Of a stretch of 6,966 bases of DNA, positions 1 to 6,090 are shown piece after piece. The notes beneath the pieces were generated by a model that did no database searches, was not told where the DNA came from, and worked only from the letters and a program-made list of their open reading frames with translations. Within the stretch, counting starts at the first letter, position 1; each line of letters starts with the position of its first letter. The stretch spans positions 1 through 6,966 of the forward strand of contig JAEZKI010000229.1 of assembly GCA_023415525.1 (NCBI GenBank), in the 5' to 3' direction. Source of the stretch: Bacillota bacterium. Lineage in GTDB: Bacteria > Bacillota > Clostridia > Lachnospirales > Cellulosilyticaceae. The position numbers were made by a program, and so were the translations under genes.

Positions 1-1
1 A

Positions 2-895
2 CGCTTTGAAGAGAAAATAATCGAACAAACGCCTGATTATACCATTAAACAGGACATTTTTGGAAAACAGGTGATTAAAAAGGCAGATTCACAATTGGAG
101 TTAGATTATAAACCTGTTATTAGTACTCAAGAAGATTGGGATAAAATAAAAGAGCATGCACTTAAGGAGTTAGAAATTTATTATACAGATGAAAAAATTA
201 AAGAAGCGTACGGTCATCTTGTAGAGGCACATGATAGAGGAGACTACTCTATTCGCCTTAATATAGAAGGATTTTTCTGGGTACCACGTGAGTTAATGGG
301 TATAGAAGAACATATGTATAATTTCTATGATGAACCAGAACTAATGAAGGATATCAATGACTTTATCTACGAAATTTATTCCACATATCTCCTTAAGGTC
401 ATTGACTTAGTACAACCCGATGTACTTTACATGATGGAGGATATGAGTGGTAAGACAGGACCTATGGTGTCTCCACAAATCTTTGAAGAATTTGTACTTT
501 CGTATTATAAAAAGCTTATTCCTTTATTTAAAGCACATGGAGTAGATAATGTTTTTGTAGATACAGATGGTTGCTTTGAAATTATGATTCCTTCTTTTAT
601 GGAAGCTGGTGTAGACGGCTTCTTACCTATGGACGTTAATGCTGGTATGGACATTGTAAAAGTAAGACAAATGTTTCCTAAGCTAAAATTTATTGGAAGT
701 TTTAATAAGTTAGAAATAGCAAAAGGAAAAGAAGCCATTGATAAAGAATTTGAACGCTTATTACCTGTTATTAGACAAGGTGGCTTTTTACCAGGTTCAG
801 ACCACCAAGTTGCACCATCTACTTCATTAGAAGATTACAAGTACTACATACAAAAACTGCGCGAAATAATGGAACAATGTGGCGCAGACCTATAA
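2..895 (+). CDS. Uroporphyrinogen decarboxylase (URO-D) superfamily protein, 5'-truncated by the window edge
   Basis: The frame is open from base 2, so the GTG at 71 is internal and the true start lies outside the window; 297 residues are visible. URO-D superfamily members have a TIM-barrel fold and include HemE and the MtaA/MtbA/CmuA corrinoid-to-thiol methyltransferases. This one resembles the uncharacterised clostridial branch found in sugar-use loci rather than HemE. Support comes from the C-terminal half: an acidic segment with GFFWVPRELMG near 265-300, the strand NVFVDTDGC (548-574), GVDGFLPMDVNAGMD (about 608-652), FIGSFNK, and GGFLPGSDHQ (779-808) before a final helix. The methyltransferase zinc ligands are not seen: DTDG stands where His-x-Cys-Gly would be, and SDHQ where the late Cys would be. 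The rhamnose mutarotase gene follows after 18 bp, so the two are probably co-transcribed. The fold is fairly certain; the reaction and substrate are unknown. Confidence 0.85.
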   Translation, partial: RFEEKIIEQTPDYTIKQDIFGKQVIKKADSQLELDYKPVISTQEDWDKIKEHALKELEIYYTDEKIKEAYGHLVEAHDRGDYSIRLNIEGFFWVPRELMGIEEHMYNFYDEPELMKDINDFIYEIYSTYLLKVIDLVQPDVLYMMEDMSGKTGPMVSPQIFEEFVLSYYKKLIPLFKAHGVDNVFVDTDGCFEIMIPSFMEAGVDGFLPMDVNAGMDIVKVRQMFPKLKFIGSFNKLEIAKGKEAIDKEFERLLPVIRQGGFLPGSDHQVAPSTSLEDYKYYIQKLREIMEQCGADL

Positions 896-913
896 GGAAA
901 GGGGATACAGATA

Positions 914-1225
914 ATGATTAAGACCTTTAAGATGAAAATTTATCCTGGCATGGAAGCGGAATATGAGAAGAGACATAATGAATTATGGCCTGAAATGGTT
1001 GACATGATTCATGAACATGGGGGCAAAAATTATACCATTGCACTAGATCCAGAAACCTTAGTGCTCTATGGTTATATTGAAATCGAAGATGAGGAAAAGT
1101 GGAGTCAAGGAGCTGATACCGCTATTAATCGCAAGTGGTGGGACTTCATGGCTGACATTATGGAGACTAATGCAGATAATAGCCCTGTTTGTGAGGATCT
1201 AAAGGTTTTATTCCATTTAGACTAG
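914..1225 (+). CDS. rhaM: L-rhamnose mutarotase (RhaM family)
   Basis: This 103-residue protein has the usual RhaM length (E. coli RhaM is 104) and aligns along its whole length from memory. RhaM interconverts the alpha and beta anomers of L-rhamnose in the cytoplasm, feeding rhamnose isomerase. Visible family marks are RHNELWPEM with His21, equivalent to catalytic His22 of E. coli, the segment HGGKNYTIAL with Tyr40, Trp63, the WW pair at 75-76, and DNSPV at 88-92. The ATG is preceded by a purine-rich ribosome site (AAAGGGG, 898-904). It lies 18 bp after the URO-D-like gene and is the last gene before a terminator. No rhaA, rhaB or rhaD is in view, so a partner pathway must lie upstream or elsewhere; related mutarotases in such loci may act on other 6-deoxy sugars. 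The family call is strong, the exact sugar is inferred. Confidence 0.92.
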   Translation: MIKTFKMKIYPGMEAEYEKRHNELWPEMVDMIHEHGGKNYTIALDPETLVLYGYIEIEDEEKWSQGADTAINRKWWDFMADIMETNADNSPVCEDLKVLFHLD

Positions 1226-1298
1226 TACCAGTATAGTCCTTAAAAAATAGTTGTTATAGTAGAAAATAAAAGAATAAGAAAACCTTATAAAAACATAA

Positions 1299-1322
1299 AC
1301 TGGCCCCTTGTAAAGGACACAA
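1299..1322. repeat. Possible solo terminal inverted repeat of an IS3-family element
   Basis: The stretch ACTGGCCCCTTGTAAAGGAC (1299-1318) has the ACTG-CCCC-TTnnnAAGGAC pattern that I associate with the outer ends of IS3/IS150-type elements (compare the TGTACTG...CCC...TTGGAC end of IS150). No second end, transposase fragment or target duplication was found in this intergenic region. It may be a remnant or chance resemblance. Confidence 0.25.
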
Positions 1323-1346
1323 TAAAAAAGAGATTGAGCAACATTT

Positions 1347-1385
1347 AAAAGATGACTTCTATATAGTTTAGGAGTCATCTTTTTT
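1347..1385. terminator. Bidirectional rho-independent terminator between rhaM and the tetR-like gene
   Basis: A 15-bp stem (1347-1361 with 1369-1383) has one T-G wobble and a 7-nt loop. On the plus strand the right arm runs into six T (1380-1385). On the minus strand the arm ends in TTTTAAAT. It therefore suits both convergent transcripts: the URO-D/rhaM operon from the left and the TetR-like gene from the right, whose stop codon is 51 bp away. Confidence 0.88.
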
Positions 1386-1435
1386 ACTGTTCATAGGCTT
1401 CAAGTTAGAAGAAATGGGAGGTAAAAGAAATACTT

Positions 1436-1978
1436 CTATAGAAATTTGAAGAGTATTTGATGAAGCATGTGAGATACCTCTTGAGGAGGCAGCTTAAGGT
1501 CGTCATCTAGCCATTGCTCGAGTATACCAATGGAACCAGAAACAGCAAAGAGTATTTCTGTAAAGTTAAATTCAGACATGATGGGAATATCCTCTTTTGG
1601 CAGAAACTTTTCTATAAAAAACTCCTTAAGTTTTTGTAAGTTACTCCTACTATTAGAAGGACTGAAGAAAAGGAGAAAAAGCGCCTTATTGGCAAAAATA
1701 TAGTCCGTTATAGTATCCACTAATTTTATAAAGTTTTCAGGATCACAGCAGGGAACAGAGGAATTAAAGAATTGGTTGAGTTCGCAGAAAACTTCTTTTT
1801 CAAGCTGCTCGTATAAGTCATAAATGTCATGATAGTGTAAATAAAATGTCCCCCGTCCTAGGTCAGCTAATCTGGATAATTCAGCCACGGTTATTTTATT
1901 TATATTTTTTTGCCGCAGCAAATAAAAGAAAGCTTCCTTTATTGCCTTTTTGGTTTTAAGTGAACGTTTATCTTCCAT
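1436..1978 (-). CDS. TetR/AcrR-family transcriptional regulator
   Basis: This 180-residue protein has a TetR N-terminal DNA-binding domain. After an amphipathic first helix (KTKKAIKEAFFYLL, about 9-21) comes the helix-turn-helix ITVAELSRLADLGRGTFYLHY (about 29-49), with the diagnostic GRGTFYLHY recognition helix, then IYDLYEQLE. The C-terminal half (about 70-180) is all-helical and resembles the TetR_C_8/DhaS-like ligand domain, with phenylalanine-rich segments such as ALFLLFF. The start is supported by GGGGAG just upstream of the ATG. It diverges from the suffix-protein/EFR1 operon across 163 bp, the usual layout for a TetR repressor that controls its neighbour and itself. The ligand is unknown. 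Family call secure; target inferred from position and from the palindrome in the gap. Confidence 0.93.
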   Translation of the reverse strand: MEDKRSLKTKKAIKEAFFYLLRQKNINKITVAELSRLADLGRGTFYLHYHDIYDLYEQLEKEVFCELNQFFNSSVPCCDPENFIKLVDTITDYIFANKALFLLFFSPSNSRSNLQKLKEFFIEKFLPKEDIPIMSEFNFTEILFAVSGSIGILEQWLDDDLKLPPQEVSHMLHQILFKFL

Positions 1979-1996
1979 AGTACTCCCCTATATAAA

Positions 1997-2009
1997 AGAC
2001 ACTTTGTCT
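1997..2009. promoter_or_regulatory. Small palindrome near the start of the TetR-like gene
   Basis: AGACA-CTT-TGTCT is a perfect 5-bp inverted repeat with a 3-nt centre, lying 19 bp before the start of the TetR-like gene. It would fall in the leader or promoter of that gene and could serve in autoregulation. No well-spaced -35/-10 pair was found for the gene, so its promoter remains uncertain. Short palindromes of this size arise by chance. Confidence 0.25.
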
Positions 2010-2014
2010 CAATG

Positions 2015-2030
2015 TGTTTACTAATAAACA
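2015..2030. promoter_or_regulatory. Candidate TetR operator
   Basis: TGTTTA-CTAA-TAAACA is a perfect inverted repeat with 6-bp arms, the size and symmetry typical of a TetR-dimer site. It lies between the divergent TetR-like gene and the suffix-protein/EFR1 operon. The left half plus centre, TGTTTACTAA, recurs with one change as TGTTTAGTAA at 2051-2060, overlapping the -35 box of the forward promoter. This fits repression in both directions. Binding is inferred. Confidence 0.5.
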
Positions 2031-2049
2031 GACCTAGCCTAATTGCCGA

Positions 2050-2078
2050 TTGTTTAGTAAGTTTATTAAAATTATAAT
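2050..2078 (+). promoter_or_regulatory. Sigma-A-type promoter of the suffix-protein/EFR1 operon
   Basis: The -35 box TTGTTT (2050-2055) and the consensus -10 box TATAAT (2073-2078) are exactly 17 bp apart. Transcription would begin near 2085. This argues against the ATG at 2085 as start codon, since it would have no leader. The operator-like half-site TGTTTAGTAA covers most of the -35 box. Confidence 0.7.
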
Positions 2079-2127
2079 TTATATATGAATTTTATACAAC
2101 TTAATTGTAAGTACTTATACAGATATG

Positions 2128-2134
2128 AGGAGGG
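2128..2134 (+). promoter_or_regulatory. Ribosome binding site that fixes the start of the suffix-domain gene
   Basis: AGGAGGG lies 7 nt before the ATG at 2142. No comparable site precedes the in-frame ATG at 2085, which also coincides with the predicted transcription start, so 2142 is chosen. Confidence 0.8.
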
Positions 2135-2141
2135 TATAGTG

Positions 2142-2390
2142 ATGCTATATAAAAGAGCAAAGGGCTCATTTACCTATAAGCTAATGGCATGGGGACTTAT
2201 TCTATTATCCTTTTTGTTATATGGCATTTTGCCATTTAATTTATGCCTCCCTGTTTCTAATTGTATGAAAGCAGGAATTGTAAGCGGCATGCTTATAGTT
2301 AGTGAAATTGCCTTTTGGGTAGGGAGTATCATGTTAGGTAAGAAAGTAGTAGCGACAGTTTTAAGCAGGCTTAATATTTTTAAAAAGTAG
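2142..2390 (+). CDS. Small two-helix membrane protein, 'transporter suffix' domain type
   Basis: The product has 82 residues starting at the ATG at 2142; the longer reading from 2085 adds 19 residues but lacks a ribosome site. Two hydrophobic segments are seen, about 13-31 (KLMAWGLILLSFLLYGIL) and 44-65, the second with Glu55, FW at 58-59 and a closing GKKVV. A basic tail follows. This pattern (two helices, a Glu in the second, then LGKxVV and a basic end) matches what I recall of the 'transporter suffix' domain, found alone or at the C-terminus of larger carriers. Here it stands alone. It is the first gene after the promoter and 58 bp before the EFR1 ferredoxin gene, opposite a TetR regulator. 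It may be a membrane anchor or partner of the redox protein, but no function is established. Confidence 0.75.
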   Translation: MLYKRAKGSFTYKLMAWGLILLSFLLYGILPFNLCLPVSNCMKAGIVSGMLIVSEIAFWVGSIMLGKKVVATVLSRLNIFKK

Positions 2391-2448
2391 ACTTTTTGGA
2401 GAGAGATTTCTTTAGAAAGGGAAGCCATATAAGAGTAGGGGGATAAGG

Positions 2449-3195
2449 ATGTTGTTTTGTTTTAGTGGAACAGGAAATTCTTTGCATGTGGCACAAATAG
2501 TAGCCAAAGAGCTTCAAGAAGAAGTGATTATGATGACACAGCAAGAAAGAGAAAAAAAGAAAAAGTATATTTTGGAGCCTAATGAAAAAGTGGGATTTAT
2601 TTTTCCTATCTATTGGTGGGGAATGCCTGTATTGGTGGAGGACTTCATAAAGGAATTAGTTTTGATAAACTATAAAGACAATTACACCTATGCTATAGCC
2701 ACCTTTGGTATAAAAGATCATAATGGGATGCATGACTTGGAGAGAATTTTAAAGAAAAAATCCATGAACCTACAAGCCAAATATGAAGTTAAAATGGTTG
2801 ATAACTATATAGTGGGGTATGAGATTATAGCAGAGGAAAAACAAAAGCGTATCTTATTAGAGGCAGACAAGAAAATAACAGAGATAGTAGATAAAATTCA
2901 AGAGGGACAAAAAGGTGCCATTGGAGATTTATTAAGTACAACTCTAAAGCCTCTAGTACACAGTATGTATAAGCATACTGATCACCACAAGAAGTTTTAT
3001 GTGACTTCTACTTGTATAGGATGTGGTATCTGTGAGAATGAGTGTCCCTGTAATGTTATCCAATGGAAGGGTAATAAGCCCATATGGGAGGAAAACTGCT
3101 CATTTTGCTTAAAATGCATTAATACCTGTCCTAAGCAGGCTATCCAGTATGGCTCTAAGACAGAGAAGAGGAAACGCTATCTTTATAAAGAATAG
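2449..3195 (+). CDS. EFR1-family flavodoxin/ferredoxin fusion protein
   Basis: The 248-residue cytoplasmic protein has two parts. Residues 1-150 are flavodoxin-like: the phosphate-binding loop FSGTGNSLHVA lies at 5-15, with FPIYWWGMP at 52-60. Residues 186-230 form a bacterial 2x[4Fe-4S] ferredoxin domain: Cys189/192/195 and 199 (CIGCGICENEC), then Cys217/220/223/227 (CSFCLKCINTCP). Cys201 is an extra cysteine. Together they make an FMN-plus-iron-sulfur electron carrier as described for the EFR1 group, common in strict anaerobes. The redox partner is unknown. The N-terminus is very short before the P-loop, normal for this group, and AGGGGG (2437-2442) supports the ATG. It shares the operon with the small membrane protein and is probably controlled by the TetR protein. 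No T-tailed terminator on the plus strand was found after it. Confidence 0.9.
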   Translation: MLFCFSGTGNSLHVAQIVAKELQEEVIMMTQQEREKKKKYILEPNEKVGFIFPIYWWGMPVLVEDFIKELVLINYKDNYTYAIATFGIKDHNGMHDLERILKKKSMNLQAKYEVKMVDNYIVGYEIIAEEKQKRILLEADKKITEIVDKIQEGQKGAIGDLLSTTLKPLVHSMYKHTDHHKKFYVTSTCIGCGICENECPCNVIQWKGNKPIWEENCSFCLKCINTCPKQAIQYGSKTEKRKRYLYKE

Positions 3196-3300
3196 ATAGT
3201 TTGTAAGGGTGTTCATAGAGATGTATATAAATAGAGTGGGTTATAAAAATACGATACATACTAAGGTCTTTTGCTCGGGTGTAAACAGTGATTTAGGCAT

Positions 3301-3361
3301 AAAAAATCCCACCTCCATGATAGATGAATTTAATAATTTCATCTGTCATGGAGGTGGGATT
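3301..3361 (-). terminator. Strong rho-independent terminator of the DUF969-DUF979-pcp-GGCT operon
   Basis: A 24-bp stem (3305-3328 with 3338-3361), broken only by one T-G wobble, closes a 9-nt loop. Read on the minus strand it ends in six T (complement of A3301-3306). It begins 7 nt after the GGCT-like stop codon. On the plus strand the stem is followed by GTATCAG, not a T tract, so termination in that direction is less certain. Confidence 0.9.
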
Positions 3362-3368
3362 GTATCAG

Positions 3369-3782
3369 TTATCTTTTATAATAAGGTTGGCTGTGCATAT
3401 ATTTACGCCAATCACCATGGGGGAGGTAAGTCCCTTTTTTCCTGACATAATTTTGGTCAATATAGAGATAGACCCAGCATTCTTCTGTATGACCATCAGG
3501 AAAAGTGACAGTCTTCTTTTTTCGGGTATAAAGATCAATAGAGGGGTCACCTGTGTAGCCTTCTAGTAAATCAATACTTCTGAGATGCTTATCCTGTGAA
3601 AGACTGCAAACCTCTCCATGAACAGTATCTGTCCCCGAAGTAATAGCAGGGTAACCAGCAGGCAGATGATAAAGAGCACCATGGATGGTGCCAGGAGTAA
3701 TATTTCTTACTCTGTTTTTAAGGACTTTATCATGGTTCCAGAAATCTTGTCTTAAAGAACCATAAACAAATATTTTTTCCAT
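3369..3782 (-). CDS. Gamma-glutamylcyclotransferase-like (GGCT/AIG2/YtfP) protein
   Basis: The 137-residue protein carries the family's N-terminal motif FVYGSLR at 5-11, which forms the substrate-binding loop, then GALYHLPAGYPAI (35-47), HGEV (55-58) and the acidic DLLEGY (71-76). Glu74 there is the expected general acid/base. The C-terminal WVYLYI strand is also typical. Enzymes of this fold cyclise gamma-glutamyl amines or peptides and release 5-oxoproline. The start ATG overlaps the pcp stop codon as TAATG, so translation is probably coupled. As last gene of an operon that also carries pyroglutamyl peptidase, its role is likely a second route to 5-oxoproline, or trimming gamma-glutamyl peptides. 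Exact substrate is unproven, since this fold also includes gamma-glutamylamine cyclotransferases. Confidence 0.85.
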   Translation of the reverse strand: MEKIFVYGSLRQDFWNHDKVLKNRVRNITPGTIHGALYHLPAGYPAITSGTDTVHGEVCSLSQDKHLRSIDLLEGYTGDPSIDLYTRKKKTVTFPDGHTEECWVYLYIDQNYVRKKGTYLPHGDWRKYMHSQPYYKR

Positions 3783-4423
3783 TAGCAGATTGCACCTGCT
3801 GCAATATGAAGATCTTCAGTGTGGGTAGCAGCTGCTTCAATACAAAGAGCAAGGCCTTTAGTAATATCTGCTTGAGCCATTGAAGGCATGTTGGGTTTAG
3901 AAGTAACTTGTGCGGGAATATAAGGCACATGGATAAAGCCACCACGCATAGCTGGATATTCTGTATGAATCAGGTGTAAGATACCGTACATAACATGGTT
4001 ACATACAAAAGTACCTGCTGTATTAGAGATAGAAGCAGGTATTCCTGCATTTACCATAGCTTGTGTCATGGCCTTAATAGGAAGGTTGGTGAAGTAAGCC
4101 GCATCACCAGCTTCAGCTACCTTAGTATCTACTGGCTGATTACCTGCATTATCAGCAATACGTGCATCATCTACATTAATGGCCACACGTTCGGGTGTAA
4201 TGCCAAAGCGCCCACCAGCTTGACCAACAGCGATGACAATGTCTGGCTGGTATTTTTCAATGCCTGCTTTAATCGTTTCTAAGCTTTTTCTGAAAACAGT
4301 AGGAATCTCTAATTTAATAACCTCTGTTTCCCCAATCCTATCTGGAAGTGCCATAACAGCTTCAAGAGCTGGGTTTACACTTTCTCCACCAAATGGATCG
4401 AAACCTGTAATTAATACTTTCAT
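3782..4423 (-). CDS. pcp: Pyrrolidone-carboxylate peptidase (pyroglutamyl-peptidase I)
   Basis: This cytoplasmic cysteine peptidase (MEROPS C15) removes N-terminal pyroglutamate from peptides. The 213 residues match the usual size, and the triad is intact: Glu78 in [10 protein letters not shown], Cys141 in [10 protein letters not shown] and His165 in GFIHVPYIP. The spacing of 63 and 24 residues is the same as in the Bacillus enzyme (Glu81/Cys144/His168). The N-terminal [11 protein letters not shown] (4-14) is also diagnostic. A strong AGGAGG (4430-4435) lies 6 nt before the ATG and overlaps the perfect palindrome GAGGATCCTC (4424-4433). The gene follows DUF979 after 33 bp and overlaps the GGCT-like gene by 1 nt (TAATG). 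Context points to uptake or recycling of pyroglutamyl peptides. Confidence 0.97.
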   Translation of the reverse strand: MKVLITGFDPFGGESVNPALEAVMALPDRIGETEVIKLEIPTVFRKSLETIKAGIEKYQPDIVIAVGQAGGRFGITPERVAINVDDARIADNAGNQPVDTKVAEAGDAAYFTNLPIKAMTQAMVNAGIPASISNTAGTFVCNHVMYGILHLIHTEYPAMRGGFIHVPYIPAQVTSKPNMPSMAQADITKGLALCIEAAATHTEDLHIAAGAIC

Positions 4424-4456
4424 GAGGATCCTCCTTATAAGATTATTTTTTTAAAT

Positions 4457-5371
4457 CTAAAATCCTAAAACATACATTAAGATAATATGGACAATAAGAA
4501 GAGGAATGGCCACTAACGCCTGATGTTTAATCATGGCATTTTTATCTTTCATATTTAAAAGAGCGACTGGAAGGATATTGAAGTTAGCTGCCATTGGTGT
4601 CATTAAGGTTCCGCAATAACCTGCTGTAAGAGCAAGGGCAGAACAGATAACAACATTGCCTCCAGGAATAAAGACAAAAGGGACACCGATACCAACAGTG
4701 ATCACGGAGAATGCAGCAAAGGCATTACCCATAATCATGGTGAATAAGGCCATACCCATACAGTAGGCAATCACTCCGATTAAGACATTCCCTTGTGGAA
4801 TGAATTTCTCAATGTTGGAAGAAATAACAGTCCCTACACCAGCAGCAGTGAAAAGTGAACCAAGGGCTGCTAAAAGCTGAGGTAAGATACAAGTCATACC
4901 CACAACCTGAAGGATACGATTACTGTCATCAGCAACGGTTTTAACAGGTGCTTTTGTGATAAAGAGTGTAAGTAGTAACGTAATACAGGCAGCAAGACCA
5001 ATGGCTACTGTTCCACTAAAAGATGTGAATTTAGCAATCCCAATAACAAGGACAGCAATTGAAATAGAAGGAATAAACACTTTATTACCTAACTTTTTGG
5101 CTTGTGCTGCAGAAAAATCTGGAGTTGGGATATTCACTTTACCCCTCGCAACTTGTTTGGTGGCTGTTAATACACCAATAACAAGGAGTAAGAAACCAAC
5201 AACTGCACCAGGAAGTAAAGAGCCAAAAGTAAAGATTGTCCCTAGAATGGCCCAGAAAAGAGTTGTTCCAATACGTGTTTTAAGAGAAGAGTCTTTAAAA
5301 ACATTGAAGGCTACTAAATACATCAATAAACCCACTAGAACATAAAACACTTGAAGTAAAATAGTTCCCAT
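4457..5371 (-). CDS. DUF979 family integral membrane protein, putative 5-oxoproline/peptide carrier subunit
   Basis: The 304-residue, strongly hydrophobic protein has roughly eight to ten membrane segments. Clear ones lie near 4-22, 35-70, 100-138, 155-185, 195-235, 238-255 and 284-303. Conserved-looking glycine/polar stretches in the second half, LPQLLAALG (163-171), GNAFAAF (215-221) and GYCGTLMTPMAANFN (251-265), resemble the substrate hairpins of ion-transporter superfamily secondary carriers. The pairing with DUF969 and with pcp is a known genomic association, the basis for proposing transport of 5-oxoproline or related compounds. The ATG overlaps the DUF969 stop as TAATG, with AAGGAAGG upstream, so the two are probably made together as subunits of one complex. 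Family call strong; transport and substrate are inferences. Confidence 0.88.
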   Translation of the reverse strand: MGTILLQVFYVLVGLLMYLVAFNVFKDSSLKTRIGTTLFWAILGTIFTFGSLLPGAVVGFLLLVIGVLTATKQVARGKVNIPTPDFSAAQAKKLGNKVFIPSISIAVLVIGIAKFTSFSGTVAIGLAACITLLLTLFITKAPVKTVADDSNRILQVVGMTCILPQLLAALGSLFTAAGVGTVISSNIEKFIPQGNVLIGVIAYCMGMALFTMIMGNAFAAFSVITVGIGVPFVFIPGGNVVICSALALTAGYCGTLMTPMAANFNILPVALLNMKDKNAMIKHQALVAIPLLIVHIILMYVLGF

Positions 5372-6057
5372 TATTTAGCACCTTCCTTTTTATGAGTTAG
5401 AGTTGCATATTTCTTAGCAATTTTCTTATCCATATAAGTGTTTTGAACGAAAGCAAAGATAAGAGCAATAATAGCAATTGGAATAGAAGCTTGGGCAACA
5501 GCTAAAGCATCTACATTATAACCAAGCTCTTCTAAGGTTCCTACAATAAGAAGGACACCTGAGTTTGCTATAAAAATATTTTGAGCGAAGAAGTTACCAT
5601 AGTTATCAGCAGCAGCTGCCATAACCTTAATGGATTCTTCAGTTTCTTCATCTAGTTTACCGTATTTGTTAGATGAAGCACCTTGTGACATCGGTTCAAT
5701 CAGAGGCCGTACAAATTCAGCATGTCCAAGTTTTACACCTGCTGAAATAGCAATCTCACGGATGAACATATAAAGTGTGGATACACGTCCAGAAGACATA
5801 CCTTTGATTTTTTTTATTAATTCAGAAGCTCGTTCTTTAAGACCATATCTTTCGCAGATTCCGATAATCGGCAAGATGAGTAAGAATAAGGCCATAGAAC
5901 GTTGTGTTGTAAATGTACTACCTAAAGTAGTTAAAATCTCTACAATACTCATGCCACCAAGTAGTCCGGTTACAACACCAGCTGTGAGTACAACAGCAAT
6001 AGTGTCAAATTTAAGGATGAATCCGACTACGATGACTAAAATACCTATAAGTTGCAT
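5371..6057 (-). CDS. DUF969 family integral membrane protein, putative carrier partner of DUF979
   Basis: This 228-residue protein has two N-terminal membrane helices (about 2-16 and 19-35), another at 55-68, a hydrophobic segment at 161-174 and a final helix at 185-206 ahead of a basic tail. The central polar region holds ERYGLKERA (69-77), a RVSTLY-MFIRE stretch (91-101), SAGVKLGHAEFVRPLIEPMSQGA (about 105-127) and AADNYGNFFAQN (149-160). These conserved polar residues beside membrane segments suggest a binding site. It is the first gene of the operon, with AGGAGGG shortly before its ATG and a TATAAT box 34 bp upstream. DUF969 almost always travels with DUF979, so the pair is probably one transporter. 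Direction and substrate are not shown by sequence. Confidence 0.88.
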   Translation of the reverse strand: MQLIGILVIVVGFILKFDTIAVVLTAGVVTGLLGGMSIVEILTTLGSTFTTQRSMALFLLILPIIGICERYGLKERASELIKKIKGMSSGRVSTLYMFIREIAISAGVKLGHAEFVRPLIEPMSQGASSNKYGKLDEETEESIKVMAAAADNYGNFFAQNIFIANSGVLLIVGTLEELGYNVDALAVAQASIPIAIIALIFAFVQNTYMDKKIAKKYATLTHKKEGAK

Positions 6058-6090
6058 GAAATCCCTCCTAATATTATGTTAACCAATACC

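Noticed and set aside
2085..2141. Longer start for the suffix-domain gene at the ATG at 2085
   Set aside because: It lies at the predicted transcription start, lacks a ribosome site and adds polar residues before the first membrane helix. The ATG at 2142 has AGGAGGG 7 nt upstream.
2543..2566. A-rich run within the EFR1 gene (seven A in a row) as a possible phase-variation or slippage site
   Set aside because: The run is short, is normal for AT-rich lysine codons, and the frame is intact on both sides.
3209..3445. Plus-strand open frame of 78 codons after the EFR1 gene (and an 80-codon one at 3324-3566)
   Set aside because: It runs through the 24-bp terminator hairpin and overlaps the GGCT-like gene on the other strand. 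It has no good ribosome site and no recognisable family pattern.
3730..3945. Minus-strand open frame of 71 codons across the pcp/GGCT junction
   Set aside because: It is out of frame with two real genes that carry full catalytic motifs; a shifted-frame shadow.
4956..5345. Plus-strand open frame of 129 codons opposite DUF979
   Set aside because: It is entirely antisense to a well-supported membrane protein gene, and its composition is the expected mirror of hydrophobic codons.
5777..6082. Plus-strand open frame of 101 codons opposite the start of DUF969
   Set aside because: It is antisense to DUF969 and its promoter region, with no family resemblance.
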